Source: an uncultured Pelagibacteraceae bacterium (lineage in GTDB: Bacteria; Pseudomonadota; Alphaproteobacteria; Pelagibacterales; Pelagibacteraceae). From it: DNA of 64,000 bases. Where the stretch lies: contig CACORY010000001.1 of assembly GCA_902629695.1 (NCBI GenBank), positions 216,566 through 280,565 of the forward strand, read 5' to 3'. A program made the translations under genes and the position numbers. The notes under the pieces were generated by a model that ran no database searches, had not been told where the DNA came from, and worked only from the letters and a program-made list of their open reading frames with translations. Each line of letters opens with the position of its first letter. The stretch's first letter is position 1. Below, one piece after another: positions 1-8,641 of the stretch.

Positions 1-948
1 GATGAATATAAAGAATTAGGTGTAAATATTCAGAAAGACGAAAATGAAATAATAAAAAGTGCTGATTTGATAGTTCAATTAGGATTATTTTCAGATCATA
101 AAAAAGAAATTTTAAAAGAAAATCAAACTTTCATTGGTGTTTTGGATCCTTATAACAATAAAGAAATATTAATTAATCTTTCTAAGAAGAAAATTAATTT
201 TTTTTCTTTAGAATTACTTCCAAGAATTACAAGAGCCCAATCTATGGATATTCTTTCTTCACAGGCTAATCTTGCTGGTTATAAAGCAGTCATTGAGTCA
301 TTTGGAAATTTTGAAAAAGCAATACCTATGATGATGACAGCAGCAGGAACGATTCCAGCTGCAAAAGTTTTGGTTGTTGGTGCTGGTGTTGCTGGGTTAC
401 AAGCTATAGCAACTGCAAAAAGAATGGGTGCAATTGTTTTTGCAACAGATGTAAGAATGGCTTCAAAAGAGCAAGTAGAGAGTTTAGGAGGAAAGTTTTT
501 AACTGTTGAAGGTGCAGAAAATCTTGAAACTGAGGGTGGTTATGCAAAAGAAGCATCAGATGAATTTAAAAAAAAACAAGAGAACTTATTATCTGAGACA
601 TTAAAAAAAATTGATATTGTTATTTGTACAGCTTTAATTCCGGGCAAAAAAGCACCAGTGATAATTAAAGATAATATGATAGGTAATATGCAACCTGGAT
701 CAGTAATTTATGACTTAGCAGCGATTCAAGGTGGAAATACTGCTTTTACAGAAGTTGATAAAATTGTAGACAAAAATGGAGTTAAAATTATGGGTGAGAG
801 CAATATTTTAAATAAACTTCCTACTTCTGCGTCTAATTTATACGCAAAAAATGTGTTTAATTTTGTTTCAAATTTGTATGATAAAGAAAACAAAAAAATC
901 AAAATTAATTTAGAAGACGAAATTATTGAAAAAACTTTTATAAAATAA
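1..948 (+). CDS. pntAA: NAD(P) transhydrogenase subunit alpha part 1 (5' partial)
   Basis: NAD(H)-binding domain I subunit of the proton-translocating transhydrogenase, which uses the proton gradient to reduce NADP+ with NADH. The reading frame is open from base 1, so the ORF-track start at 67 (a TTG) is artificial and the N-terminus lies outside the window. The Rossmann fold is seen in the VVGAGVAGLQA stretch, preceded by the PMMMTAAGTIPAAKV segment typical of the alanine dehydrogenase/PntA family. It ends just before a separate small membrane subunit gene, the split arrangement usual in alphaproteobacteria rather than the fused PntA of E. coli. It is first in a + strand run with pntAB and pntB. 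Confidence 0.95.
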   Translation, partial: DEYKELGVNIQKDENEIIKSADLIVQLGLFSDHKKEILKENQTFIGVLDPYNNKEILINLSKKKINFFSLELLPRITRAQSMDILSSQANLAGYKAVIESFGNFEKAIPMMMTAAGTIPAAKVLVVGAGVAGLQAIATAKRMGAIVFATDVRMASKEQVESLGGKFLTVEGAENLETEGGYAKEASDEFKKKQENLLSETLKKIDIVICTALIPGKKAPVIIKDNMIGNMQPGSVIYDLAAIQGGNTAFTEVDKIVDKNGVKIMGESNILNKLPTSASNLYAKNVFNFVSNLYDKENKKIKINLEDEIIEKTFIK

Positions 949-952
949 AATT

Positions 953-1261
953 ATGGAAATAGATCCTTTTATATTTAGATTAAGTATTTTTATTTTATCC
1001 ATATTTGTAGGATATTATGTGGTTTGGAGTGTAACGCCTTCACTTCACACTCCCTTAATGTCAGTGACTAATGCAATATCATCAGTAATTATAGTGGGCG
1101 CTATAATTGCAGCATTATCTGGTAATGAAGGAGTTATCTTTTCATCCTCAAGCATTTATGGCTTTTTAGCAATTATTTTAGCTGCAATTAATATTTTTGG
1201 TGGATTTTTAGTCACTCAAAGAATGCTTGCTATGTATAAAAAAAAGAAAAAAGATAAATAG
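953..1261 (+). CDS. pntAB: NAD(P) transhydrogenase subunit alpha part 2 (membrane)
   Basis: Small 102-residue membrane subunit carrying the transmembrane helices that in E. coli are fused to the C-terminus of PntA. Three hydrophobic segments are visible (about residues 8-27, 37-57 and 65-88), with the conserved TPLMSVTNAISSVI stretch of domain II, and the chain ends in a lysine-rich cytoplasmic tail. It starts 4 bases after pntAA and ends 3 bases before pntB, so the three are almost certainly one transcript. With the membrane part of PntB it forms the proton channel. Confidence 0.95.
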   Translation: MEIDPFIFRLSIFILSIFVGYYVVWSVTPSLHTPLMSVTNAISSVIIVGAIIAALSGNEGVIFSSSSIYGFLAIILAAINIFGGFLVTQRMLAMYKKKKKDK

Positions 1262-1264
1262 ATA

Positions 1265-2659
1265 ATGTCAGCAAACCTTTCAGCAACTTTATATCTTATA
1301 TCAGGCGTATTATTTATCCTTGCCCTAAGAGGACTTTCTTCACCAGAAACCTCAAGGCAGGGAAATTTATTTGGAATAATTGGAATGATAATAGCAATTT
1401 CGGTTACATTTTTATCTTTAGGTAATTTTACATCTGGATTTATTTATGTACTAATATTTTTAGCAATTGGTGGAAGTATCGGTGCCTTTATTGCTTATAA
1501 AATCCCAATGACTGCAATGCCAGAATTAGTTGCTGGATTTCACAGTTTAGTTGGATTAGCTGCAGTATTTGTTGCAATTTCTGCATTTATAAATCCAGAA
1601 GCTTTTGATCTTGGAGCTCCAGGTAGTATAAAATTAGCAAGCTTGATTGAAATGGCAATTGGAGCTGCAGTGGGGGCAATCACTTTTTCAGGTTCTGTCA
1701 TTGCATTTTTAAAACTTCAAGGAATTATGTCAGGTGCACCAATAACTTTCAAAGGGCAGCATGCATTGAATGCATTATTATTGATTTTGATAGTTATTTT
1801 AACTTTTTATTTATGCTCAACTCAGTCATCAAATTTATTCTGGATATTAATAGCAGTTTCATTTTTAATTGGTTTTTTAATTATAATTCCAATTGGTGGT
1901 GCGGATATGCCAGTTGTAATCTCAATGCTAAACTCATACTCAGGTTGGGCTGCAGCAGGAATTGGTTTTACTTTAGAAAATACTGCTTTAATTATTACAG
2001 GAGCTCTAGTGGGTTCATCAGGTGCTATTCTTTCATATATAATGTGTAAGGGAATGAATAGATCTTTTTTTAACGTAATATTAGGTGGTTTTGGCGCAAC
2101 GGCTGAAACTAAAGGAGATAAGAGTAAGGAACAAAGACCTGTTAAAAGTGGAAATGCAGATGATGCTGCATTTTTAATGAAAAATGCCTCTTCCGTAATC
2201 ATTGTTCCAGGTTACGGGATGGCTGTGGCTCAAGCACAACATGCATTAAGAGAAATGGTGGATACATTAAAAAAGAATGATATAAAAGTTTCTTACGCGA
2301 TACATCCTGTTGCTGGAAGAATGCCCGGTCACATGAATGTCTTGCTTGCTGAAGCTAATGTTCCTTATGATGAAGTTTTTGAACTAGAAGAAATTAATAG
2401 TGACTTTGCTAATGCAGATGTTGCATTTGTAATTGGTGCTAATGATGTAACAAACCCTGTAGCAAAAACAGATCCCCAAAGTCCAATTTATGGAATGCCT
2501 GTATTGGATGTAGAAAAATGTAAATCAGTTTTATTTGTAAAAAGAAGCTTATCTCCTGGATATGCAGGTATTGATAATGATCTTTTTTATAAAGAAAACA
2601 CTTTAATGTTATTTGCTGATGCAAAAAAAATGACAGAGGACATTACAAAAAATTTATAA
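1265..2659 (+). CDS. pntB: NAD(P) transhydrogenase subunit beta
   Basis: Subunit beta of the proton-translocating transhydrogenase (464 residues, normal length). The first 260 or so residues are a bundle of hydrophobic helices containing the GGADMPVVISMLNSYSGWAA signature. The C-terminal 180 residues form the NADP(H)-binding domain III, with the VPGYGMAVAQAQ nucleotide loop and the HPVAGRMPGHMNVLLAEA segment. The complex sits in the inner membrane and supplies NADPH at the expense of proton motive force. Strong family match with no missing regions. Confidence 0.97.
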   Translation: MSANLSATLYLISGVLFILALRGLSSPETSRQGNLFGIIGMIIAISVTFLSLGNFTSGFIYVLIFLAIGGSIGAFIAYKIPMTAMPELVAGFHSLVGLAAVFVAISAFINPEAFDLGAPGSIKLASLIEMAIGAAVGAITFSGSVIAFLKLQGIMSGAPITFKGQHALNALLLILIVILTFYLCSTQSSNLFWILIAVSFLIGFLIIIPIGGADMPVVISMLNSYSGWAAAGIGFTLENTALIITGALVGSSGAILSYIMCKGMNRSFFNVILGGFGATAETKGDKSKEQRPVKSGNADDAAFLMKNASSVIIVPGYGMAVAQAQHALREMVDTLKKNDIKVSYAIHPVAGRMPGHMNVLLAEANVPYDEVFELEEINSDFANADVAFVIGANDVTNPVAKTDPQSPIYGMPVLDVEKCKSVLFVKRSLSPGYAGIDNDLFYKENTLMLFADAKKMTEDITKNL

Positions 2660-2671
2660 AAGAAAATAGCA

Positions 2672-3370
2672 ATGAATACAAAAATTTTCTGCGATATTGC
2701 AGACTTTAATTTAATTAAAAAGTTTAATAAAAAAAATATTGTAAAAGGTTTTACAACAAATCCAACTTTAATGAGAAAAGCAGGTGCAAAAGATTATGAA
2801 GCTTACTGTAAAAAAATTTTGAAATTCTGTCGTAGGAAGCCTTTATCCTTTGAGGTGTTTGGTGACAATCATAAAAGTATGATAGATCAGGGTTTAAAAA
2901 TCAGCTCTTGGGCTGACAATATTTATGTCAAAGTTCCAATTGTAAATTCAAAAAATAAATTTACTGGCAAAGCAATCAAAAAGCTGAATGAACAAGGAAT
3001 TAAGTTGAACATTACAGCGGTTTATTCTGCTAGCCAAACAAAAAAAATTTTAAAAGTGATTAATAAAAAAACCAAAGTTATAATTTCAATCTTTGCTGGG
3101 CGCGCAGCTGACACTGGAAAAGATCCTATTCCTGAGTTCAAAGAAAGTATTGAGTTAGCAAAAAAATATCAAAATGTTGAAATTTTATGGGCCAGTGTAA
3201 GAGAACCTTACAATTTCTTACAGGCAAAAAAATTAGGCTGTCATATAATCACTGTTCCACCATCAATAATAGAAAAAATAGAAAAATTTGGTAAAACTTT
3301 TGATCAGCTTACAAAAGAAACTGTAAAAGCATTTTTATTTGATAGTAAAAAATCAAAATTTAAATTGTAA
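2672..3370 (+). CDS. tal: Transaldolase family protein
   Basis: Short-type transaldolase (232 residues), an (alpha/beta)8 Schiff-base aldolase that moves dihydroxyacetone units between sugar phosphates in the non-oxidative pentose phosphate pathway. The start KIFCDIAD...KGFTTNPTL matches the family's NPTL motif. The catalytic lysine is expected in the NIYVKVPI strand, and the FAGRAADTGKDP loop corresponds to the phosphate-binding region. It starts 12 bases after pntB and may be co-transcribed. The subfamily (true transaldolase or fructose-6-phosphate aldolase-like) cannot be fixed by eye. A transketolase is encoded nearby on the other strand, so the two could complete the same pathway. Confidence 0.85.
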   Translation: MNTKIFCDIADFNLIKKFNKKNIVKGFTTNPTLMRKAGAKDYEAYCKKILKFCRRKPLSFEVFGDNHKSMIDQGLKISSWADNIYVKVPIVNSKNKFTGKAIKKLNEQGIKLNITAVYSASQTKKILKVINKKTKVIISIFAGRAADTGKDPIPEFKESIELAKKYQNVEILWASVREPYNFLQAKKLGCHIITVPPSIIEKIEKFGKTFDQLTKETVKAFLFDSKKSKFKL

Positions 3371-3371
3371 T

Positions 3372-3448
<77 letters not shown>

Positions 3449-3452
3449 ATAT

Positions 3453-3659
3453 TTAAATTCTATTTTTAAGTTTGTTTAGTTTCTTAACTCTTTTAATATT
3501 TTCTTGCAAAATTCTTTTCTTTTTTTCAGATGGTTTTTCATAAGTATTTTTTAATTTAATAATCTTAAAAAAGCCATCTCTTTGGAGTTTTCGTTTTAAA
3601 ACTCTTAAAGCTTGCTCGACGTTGTTATCTTTTACCTCTATTTTAATAATGACCTCCAA
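3453..3659 (-). CDS. rpsU: 30S ribosomal protein S21
   Basis: Small basic ribosomal protein of the 30S subunit that helps mRNA binding. The body (VKDNNVEQALRVLKRKLQRDG) is the family signature and the C-terminus is lysine-rich. The track start is a TTG at 3659, but this TTG overlaps the only Shine-Dalgarno-like sequence (GGAGGT, 3657-3652) and has no ribosome-binding site of its own. An in-frame ATT at 3647 lies 4 bases after GGAGGT and would give a 64-residue protein beginning (M)KIEVKDNNV, close to the usual S21 start. The true start may therefore be AUU. It is followed downstream by the initiator tRNA on the same strand. Confidence 0.95.
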   Translation of the reverse strand: MEVIIKIEVKDNNVEQALRVLKRKLQRDGFFKIIKLKNTYEKPSEKKKRILQENIKRVKKLNKLKNRI

Positions 3660-3669
3660 AAAAAATGAG

Positions 3670-3698
3670 TAAATATCATTTTTATATTTTTCTGTCTA
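3670..3698 (-). promoter_or_regulatory. Possible promoter of rpsU
   Basis: On the minus strand TAGACA (3698-3693) is followed after 17 bases by TATTTA (3675-3670). Transcription would begin only about 15 bases before the proposed AUU start, leaving a leader just long enough for GGAGGT. The -10 match is weak and the call rests on spacing and position. Confidence 0.35.
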
Positions 3699-3704
3699 TT
3701 TAAA

Positions 3705-4283
3705 TTATTCATTGTTTTGCAATTTATTAAGCTTTTCTTTTTGCTTTTTTTCTCTTTTAATTCTTCTTTCCGCTTTCTCAATTGCCTCTATTAGATCTTT
3801 TTGAGTAAAAAGATTTAAAGCTACAGGATCTTTTGGATTTAAATTATTATAATTCCAATAACTTTTATTTCTTATAGAAGTAACAGAGTTTTTTGTAATT
3901 CCCACAAGCCTAGCTATCTGAGAATCTTTCAGAATGTTGTGCTGTTTTATTAACCACAAAGCAGAGTCTGGTTTATCTTGTCTTTTTGATAAAGGAATAT
4001 ATTTTTTTATTTTTTTTTCTGAGTTTGCAATTTCTATGTCAGATCCTTTTATTTCTAACGGTCTACTTTCATCTTTTGAAGACATTTCAATTTCTTCTCT
4101 AGAAAGTTGACCTGAAATAATTGGATTATATGCTTTAATTCCTTTTGCGACTTCTCCATCCGCAATACCTTGAACTTCAACTTCGTGTAATTTACAAAAG
4201 TCTGCAATTTGTTTAAATGTAAGAGTTGTGTTTTCTACAAGCCAAACAGCAGTTGCCATTGGCATTAACGGCGCGTTTGACAT
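3705..4283 (-). CDS. trcR: Cell-cycle transcriptional regulator TrcR (DUF1013)
   Basis: Matches the alphaproteobacterial DUF1013 family, whose members are annotated as the cell-cycle transcriptional regulator TrcR. The N-terminal PLMPMATAVWLVENTTLTFKQIADFC is the conserved block. A second helix-turn-helix-like region (LKDSQIARLVGITKNSVTSIRN) lies at about residues 115-140. The C-terminal 30 residues are a lysine/glutamate-rich helix. It begins 1 base after rpmE and is the last gene of the long minus-strand run. Restriction of this family to alphaproteobacteria supports the taxonomic call. Its exact role in this organism is inferred. Confidence 0.85.
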   Translation of the reverse strand: MSNAPLMPMATAVWLVENTTLTFKQIADFCKLHEVEVQGIADGEVAKGIKAYNPIISGQLSREEIEMSSKDESRPLEIKGSDIEIANSEKKIKKYIPLSKRQDKPDSALWLIKQHNILKDSQIARLVGITKNSVTSIRNKSYWNYNNLNPKDPVALNLFTQKDLIEAIEKAERRIKREKKQKEKLNKLQNNE

Positions 4284-4284
4284 A

Positions 4285-4512
4285 TTATTCTCTATTTAAT
4301 TTAAAGTTTTGGAATTTTTTATTGAACTTACTAATTCTACCCTTATCCATCAACTTTTGTTTTCCACCAGTCCACGCAGAATGAGATTTTGGGTCTATTT
4401 CAAGTTTTAGCGTATCTCCTTGAGCCCCCCACGTTGATTTAGTCTCGAATTGAGTACCATCAGTCATTTCTACTTTAATAGGGTGGTATTTTGGGTGAAT
4501 GTTTTTTTTCAT
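4285..4512 (-). CDS. rpmE: 50S ribosomal protein L31
   Basis: 75-residue L31. The start [22 protein letters not shown] is diagnostic, as is the [11 protein letters not shown] stretch. The zinc-binding cysteines of the C+ form are absent, so it belongs to the cysteine-free form. It sits between suhB (34 bases upstream) and trcR (1 base downstream), a common neighbour of trcR-like genes in alphaproteobacteria as far as I recall. Confidence 0.95.
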   Translation of the reverse strand: MKKNIHPKYHPIKVEMTDGTQFETKSTWGAQGDTLKLEIDPKSHSAWTGGKQKLMDKGRISKFNKKFQNFKLNRE

Positions 4513-4546
4513 TGGTGACTTATAACAAACAATTATTTTAAAACAA

Positions 4547-5287
4547 TTAAAAGTTAAGTATTTTTTCTTGAAATTTACTCATAATATCTACATTAGCAGC
4601 AATAACTTTAATATTATTTATCTTTTTTAAATCTATTTCATTAATCAATCCTCCTGCCTCTTGTATTAATATTAACCCTGCAGCTATATCCCATAAATTT
4701 AAATTATTTTGAAAAAAACCATCATATCTACCGCAAGCTACATAAGCTAAATCTAGCGCAGCACAACCTGTTTTTCTTATCGGTAATTGAAATTGGTAGT
4801 CAATACTTCCACTAGTTACAAATAAACATTCATTTATTTTGTTTTTTTTTGAAACTCTAATTCTATGGTTGTTAAAAAATGCTCCATTATTTTTTTCAGC
4901 AAAAAACATTTCATCCTTAATTGGATCAAAAATAACACCAGATACAATTTCATTATTTGATTGAAGTGCAATCGAAATCGCAAAATGAGGTATTCCATGC
5001 AAAAAGTTAACCGTACCATCTATTGGATCAATTACCCAATTATTATTCTGATCTTTATTCTTAATTTTTCCATTTTCTTCAGTAATAAATGAGTAACCAG
5101 GTCTTGCTTTTTTTAATTCATCGATGATAATTTTTTCAACTTTTAAATCTGAATTTGTAACGAAATCTCTTGGACCTTTTTTTGAAACTTGTAATTTTTC
5201 TAATTCACCAAAATCTCTAACCAAAATTTTTGATGCTTTTTCACAAGCTTTAATCATTACATTTAAGTTTGCAGATATAGATTTCAT
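4547..5287 (-). CDS. suhB: Inositol monophosphatase family protein
   Basis: Mg-dependent phosphatase of the inositol monophosphatase/SuhB family (246 residues). The metal-binding signature is visible in order: the EENG site at about residue 70, [19 protein letters not shown] at about 84-102, and the C-terminal [17 protein letters not shown] block near residue 200. Likely substrates are inositol phosphates or similar sugar phosphates; SuhB in E. coli also acts in rRNA transcription, which cannot be judged here. It starts 2 bases after efp. Confidence 0.9.
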   Translation of the reverse strand: MKSISANLNVMIKACEKASKILVRDFGELEKLQVSKKGPRDFVTNSDLKVEKIIIDELKKARPGYSFITEENGKIKNKDQNNNWVIDPIDGTVNFLHGIPHFAISIALQSNNEIVSGVIFDPIKDEMFFAEKNNGAFFNNHRIRVSKKNKINECLFVTSGSIDYQFQLPIRKTGCAALDLAYVACGRYDGFFQNNLNLWDIAAGLILIQEAGGLINEIDLKKINNIKVIAANVDIMSKFQEKILNF

Positions 5288-5289
5288 GA

Positions 5290-5850
5290 TTAAACTTTTT
5301 TTACATAAGCTAGATTTCTTGTATCTATTAAAATTTTATCACCTGACTCAATAAATGGAGGTACTTGTATATTAAGTCCATTATCTAAGGTCGCAGGTTT
5401 ATAGGAAGAAGAGGCTGTTTGACCTTTAAGTGCTGCATCTGTTGTTTCTATCTTACATGTCACTTGATTAGGCAAATCAACTGAAATAGGTATTTCATTA
5501 TTAAAACTTATGTTGACTTCTAGGTTTTCAGTTAAAAGTTTTCCTTTTTCTCCAATAACATCTCGTTTGATTTCAATTTGATCAAATGATTTGGGATTCA
5601 TAAAAAAATAACTATTTTCATCAGTATAAAGGAAGTTAAATTTTTCTTCTTCGACAGCTGCTTTTTCAACAGTCTCACTTGATCTAAATCTTTCATTAAG
5701 TTTTGTATTTTTATTCAAACTTTTCATTTCAACTTGAGCAAAAGCTCCACCCTTACCAGGTTTAACATGCTGAGTCTTAAGAACTTGCCATAAGTCATTT
5801 TTATATTCTAACAACATTCCAACTCTAATTTCACTAGCGTTTATTTTCAT
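5290..5850 (-). CDS. efp: Translation elongation factor P
   Basis: EF-P (186 residues) rescues ribosomes stalled at polyproline stretches. Domain I carries the PGKGGAF loop with lysine 33, the residue modified by lysylation in E. coli, and domains II and III follow at normal lengths (TCKIETTDAALKGQTA, VPPFIESGDKILIDTR). No EpmA- or EpmB-like gene lies in the window, so the state of the modification is unknown. It overlaps thiE by 4 bases in the minus-strand run. Confidence 0.97.
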   Translation of the reverse strand: MKINASEIRVGMLLEYKNDLWQVLKTQHVKPGKGGAFAQVEMKSLNKNTKLNERFRSSETVEKAAVEEEKFNFLYTDENSYFFMNPKSFDQIEIKRDVIGEKGKLLTENLEVNISFNNEIPISVDLPNQVTCKIETTDAALKGQTASSSYKPATLDNGLNIQVPPFIESGDKILIDTRNLAYVKKV

Positions 5851-6464
5851 TTTAATTTTTTAATTGCCTCTATGGGTTTTAATTTTTTATTATTCCAAAT
5901 GTAACCTGAAATAGCTAAAAAGTTTGCCTTATTCAATAAAAGTTTTTTATAATTATCTGAATTAATACCTCCAATAGCTACTATAGGAGTTTTTATAATC
6001 TTCCTAACTTTTTTTAACAAATTTATAGATGCTTTATACTTTATCTTCTTTGTTTTTGAGTAATTAAAGGCACCTAAAGCTATATAGTCGGCTTTATTCT
6101 TTGTACTTATTTTAGCTAGTTTTATTGAATTATGACAGGTTATTCCAATTATTTTTTTATTCCCAATTATTTTTCTAGCTTCAAAAATATTCATGTCTTT
6201 TTGACCTAAGTGACAGCCATCAGCATTTAATTTTTTTGCAAGATAAACATCATCATTAATCAAGAATTTAATATTAAATTTTTTACATATTTTTTTAATT
6301 TTTTTTCCTATTACAAATTTTTTTTTGTAGCTTACCTTTTTGAGCCTAAGTTGAAAAAAATTAACTTTTTTTTGTTTGAAAATTTGAGTTAAATCATTGA
6401 AGAATGACTTTTTTATTTTTAAAGGTGAAATAAGATAAACAAATTTTTTTTGACTAATTTTCAA
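5847..6464 (-). CDS. thiE: Thiamine-phosphate synthase
   Basis: Couples HMP pyrophosphate to the thiazole phosphate to make thiamin phosphate. The TIM-barrel family signatures are present: FFQLRLK, LINDDVYLAKKLNADGCHLGQKD at about residues 68-90, and the phosphate-binding VAIGGIN. The chain is 205 residues and very lysine-rich. The start is a TTG inside the 3' end of the aldolase gene (11-base overlap), with no better ATG nearby. Its position between an aldolase and efp is not a thiamin operon, and I see no TPP riboswitch. The ThiD kinase is encoded at 25306. Confidence 0.88.
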   Translation of the reverse strand: MKISQKKFVYLISPLKIKKSFFNDLTQIFKQKKVNFFQLRLKKVSYKKKFVIGKKIKKICKKFNIKFLINDDVYLAKKLNADGCHLGQKDMNIFEARKIIGNKKIIGITCHNSIKLAKISTKNKADYIALGAFNYSKTKKIKYKASINLLKKVRKIIKTPIVAIGGINSDNYKKLLLNKANFLAISGYIWNNKKLKPIEAIKKLK

Positions 6465-7461
6465 GATCTTTAGACCATTTTCCTTGAGCGGCTAGTGTAT
6501 TCATTTTAGCTCGGTGGTTAAAAACCTTTTGCGTGCCTACTAAATTATTTGTATCTTTTGACCAAAATTTTAAGGCGCTTTGCTGAAGGGCTCTTCCATA
6601 AGAATAACTCATTATGAAATTAGTATTATTATGTTTATTTATTAAATCTAGGTTTTTTGTTGCTTCAATTTCTGATTGACCTCCAGATAAAAAAGCGATT
6701 CCTGGTATTTCTGAGGGCACAGAATTTTTCAAGCAGTCTAATGTAAGTTTCGCTACTTCATCATTTGAGAGTTTTTCTTTTGATTTATTCCCAGCTAAAA
6801 TCATGTTAGGTTTTAGAATTATTCCTTTTAAATCGATTTGATGTAATATTAGTTCTTCAAAACATTTTTTTATTACCTCTGATGTTTTTTCATAACAATC
6901 TTTTGCAGTATGATCACCATCCATTAATACCTCTGGTTCAACTATTGGAACCATATTACACTCTTGCACTAGCGCAGAATATCTCGCTAATGCATGAGCA
7001 TTTGCTTGTATTGAGAGTTTGCTAGGATAATCTTTAGTTATACTATAAACCCCTCTCCACTTTGTAAATCTTGCGCCAAGTTTATAATATTCTTTCAACC
7101 TTTCTCTTAACCCATCCAAACCTTCAGTAATTTTTTCCTCAGGTGAACCAGCTAAAACTTTAGCACCTGTATCAACTTTAATGCCTGGAATAGAGCCTAC
7201 GTTTGAAATTAGTTCTGGAATCTTATTTTTTTTTGAAGTATTCTGTTTAATAGTTTCATCATACAGAATTACTCCTCCAATACACTCAGTCATACTTGAT
7301 GCACTAAATAGTGTTTCTCTAAATAATAATCTATTTTCTGGGGTCGATGGAACATTTACACTTTCTAATCTTTTGGTCATTGTTCCGGTACTCTCATCAG
7401 CAGCTAGAATTCCTTTTCCATTTTCTAGAATTTTAAGAGCTATATTATTTAATTCAGACAT
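6454..7461 (-). CDS. Fructose-bisphosphate aldolase, class I
   Basis: Schiff-base (metal-independent) aldolase interconverting fructose 1,6-bisphosphate with the two triose phosphates. It resembles the animal/plant class I family: GKGILAADESTGTM at the N-terminus, TKWRGVYS in the middle, the catalytic lysine in IILKPNMIL, and FLSGGQSEIEAT near residue 260. Length 335 residues is normal. The gene starts 1 base after pgk and overlaps thiE at its 3' end, inside the tkt-gap-pgk run, so it is probably expressed with the other triose-phosphate enzymes. Confidence 0.95.
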   Translation of the reverse strand: MSELNNIALKILENGKGILAADESTGTMTKRLESVNVPSTPENRLLFRETLFSASSMTECIGGVILYDETIKQNTSKKNKIPELISNVGSIPGIKVDTGAKVLAGSPEEKITEGLDGLRERLKEYYKLGARFTKWRGVYSITKDYPSKLSIQANAHALARYSALVQECNMVPIVEPEVLMDGDHTAKDCYEKTSEVIKKCFEELILHQIDLKGIILKPNMILAGNKSKEKLSNDEVAKLTLDCLKNSVPSEIPGIAFLSGGQSEIEATKNLDLINKHNNTNFIMSYSYGRALQQSALKFWSKDTNNLVGTQKVFNHRAKMNTLAAQGKWSKDLEN

Positions 7462-7462
7462 T

Positions 7463-8641
7463 TTAGTTTAAACCTTTTATACCAGGAAGTTCTTTTCCTT
7501 CAAGATACTCTAAAAATGCTCCACCAGCAGTTGAAACAAAATTAAATTCTTGAGCTACATTCATTTGGTTAATTAAAGCTACGGTATCTCCACCACCTAT
7601 AACAGAGTAGATAGAGCTATCTTTATTTTTTTTTACAATTTGTTTTGCAATCTCATGACTGCCTCTTGCAAAATTTGGGTTTTCAAAATAGCCAGCTGGG
7701 CCATTCCATAGAACAGTCGTACTATTTTCAATTATATTTTTAATTTTTTCAATTGTCTTCGGTCCGATATCTAAAATCATATCATCATTTTCAATGTCAC
7801 TTAATTCCTTTACCTTTGATTTATCATCAATATTTTTTCCAACCAAAACATCTATGGGAAAAGAAACTTGACAAGAGTGATTTTTTGAAGTTTCAAAAAT
7901 TTCTTTAACTGTCGTTTCACAATCACGCTCTTTAATTGATTTACCAATATTATTTCCTTTATAACTGATAATATTATTCGCCATTCCTCCCACGATAATA
8001 ATGTTATCAAATTTTGGAATTAAATTTTTTATTAATCCAATTTTTGTTGAAATTTTTGATCCTCCAATAATACAAGTTATTGGTTTTTTAATTTCTGTTG
8101 TTACTTTTTTTAATGCATCAATTTCTGTTTCTAATTGTAAGCCAGCGAACGATGGAAGAAATTCTGTAATTTTACTTATTGATGCATGAGATCTATGAGA
8201 GCAAGAAAAAGCATCATTTACATATAAATCAGCAAGACTAGCCAAATGTTTGGCAAAAGAAGCGTCATTTTTTTCTTCTTCTTTATAAAATCTTATATTT
8301 TCTAAAAATACTATTTGATTATCTGTATTTTTGAACAAATCTTCTTTTTTTAACGTATAAATATCATTATCAAGAAGCTTAATTTTTTTTTTTATTTTTT
8401 TTTCTAAATTTTCACAGATAGGTTTTAAAGAATAAGTTTTATTAACCTTACCCTTTGGTCTTCCAACATGAGAAATTATTATAATATTTGATTTTTTCTT
8501 AATTAAAAAATCAAGAATAGGAACAATCTTGTTAATTCTAGTTTCATCACTAATTAGACCATCTTTAAAAGGAACATTTAAATCAAGTCTTAATAAAACT
8601 TTTTTTTGATTTAAATTTTCTTGGTCTTTAATATTATTCAT
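7463..8641 (-). CDS. pgk: Phosphoglycerate kinase
   Basis: Transfers phosphate between 1,3-bisphosphoglycerate and ADP. Substrate-binding residues are seen in LLRLDLNVPFKDG near the start, then IIISHVGRPKG and the HRSHAS segment. Nucleotide-binding segments (ITCIIGGSKISTKIGLI, VLWNGPAGYFE, GGGDTVALI) follow in the C-terminal half. At 392 residues it is full length. It overlaps gap by 1 base and is followed by the aldolase 1 base later. Confidence 0.97.
   Translation of the reverse strand: MNNIKDQENLNQKKVLLRLDLNVPFKDGLISDETRINKIVPILDFLIKKKSNIIIISHVGRPKGKVNKTYSLKPICENLEKKIKKKIKLLDNDIYTLKKEDLFKNTDNQIVFLENIRFYKEEEKNDASFAKHLASLADLYVNDAFSCSHRSHASISKITEFLPSFAGLQLETEIDALKKVTTEIKKPITCIIGGSKISTKIGLIKNLIPKFDNIIIVGGMANNIISYKGNNIGKSIKERDCETTVKEIFETSKNHSCQVSFPIDVLVGKNIDDKSKVKELSDIENDDMILDIGPKTIEKIKNIIENSTTVLWNGPAGYFENPNFARGSHEIAKQIVKKNKDSSIYSVIGGGDTVALINQMNVAQEFNFVSTAGGAFLEYLEGKELPGIKGLN

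Noticed and set aside
1822-2202. 126-residue minus-strand ORF inside pntB
   Set aside because: It is a shadow of the strongly conserved pntB coding sequence, with no ribosome-binding site and no recognisable domain.
5847-6464. TPP riboswitch near thiE
   Set aside because: The gene overlaps its upstream neighbour, leaving no leader, and no TPP aptamer signature is seen.
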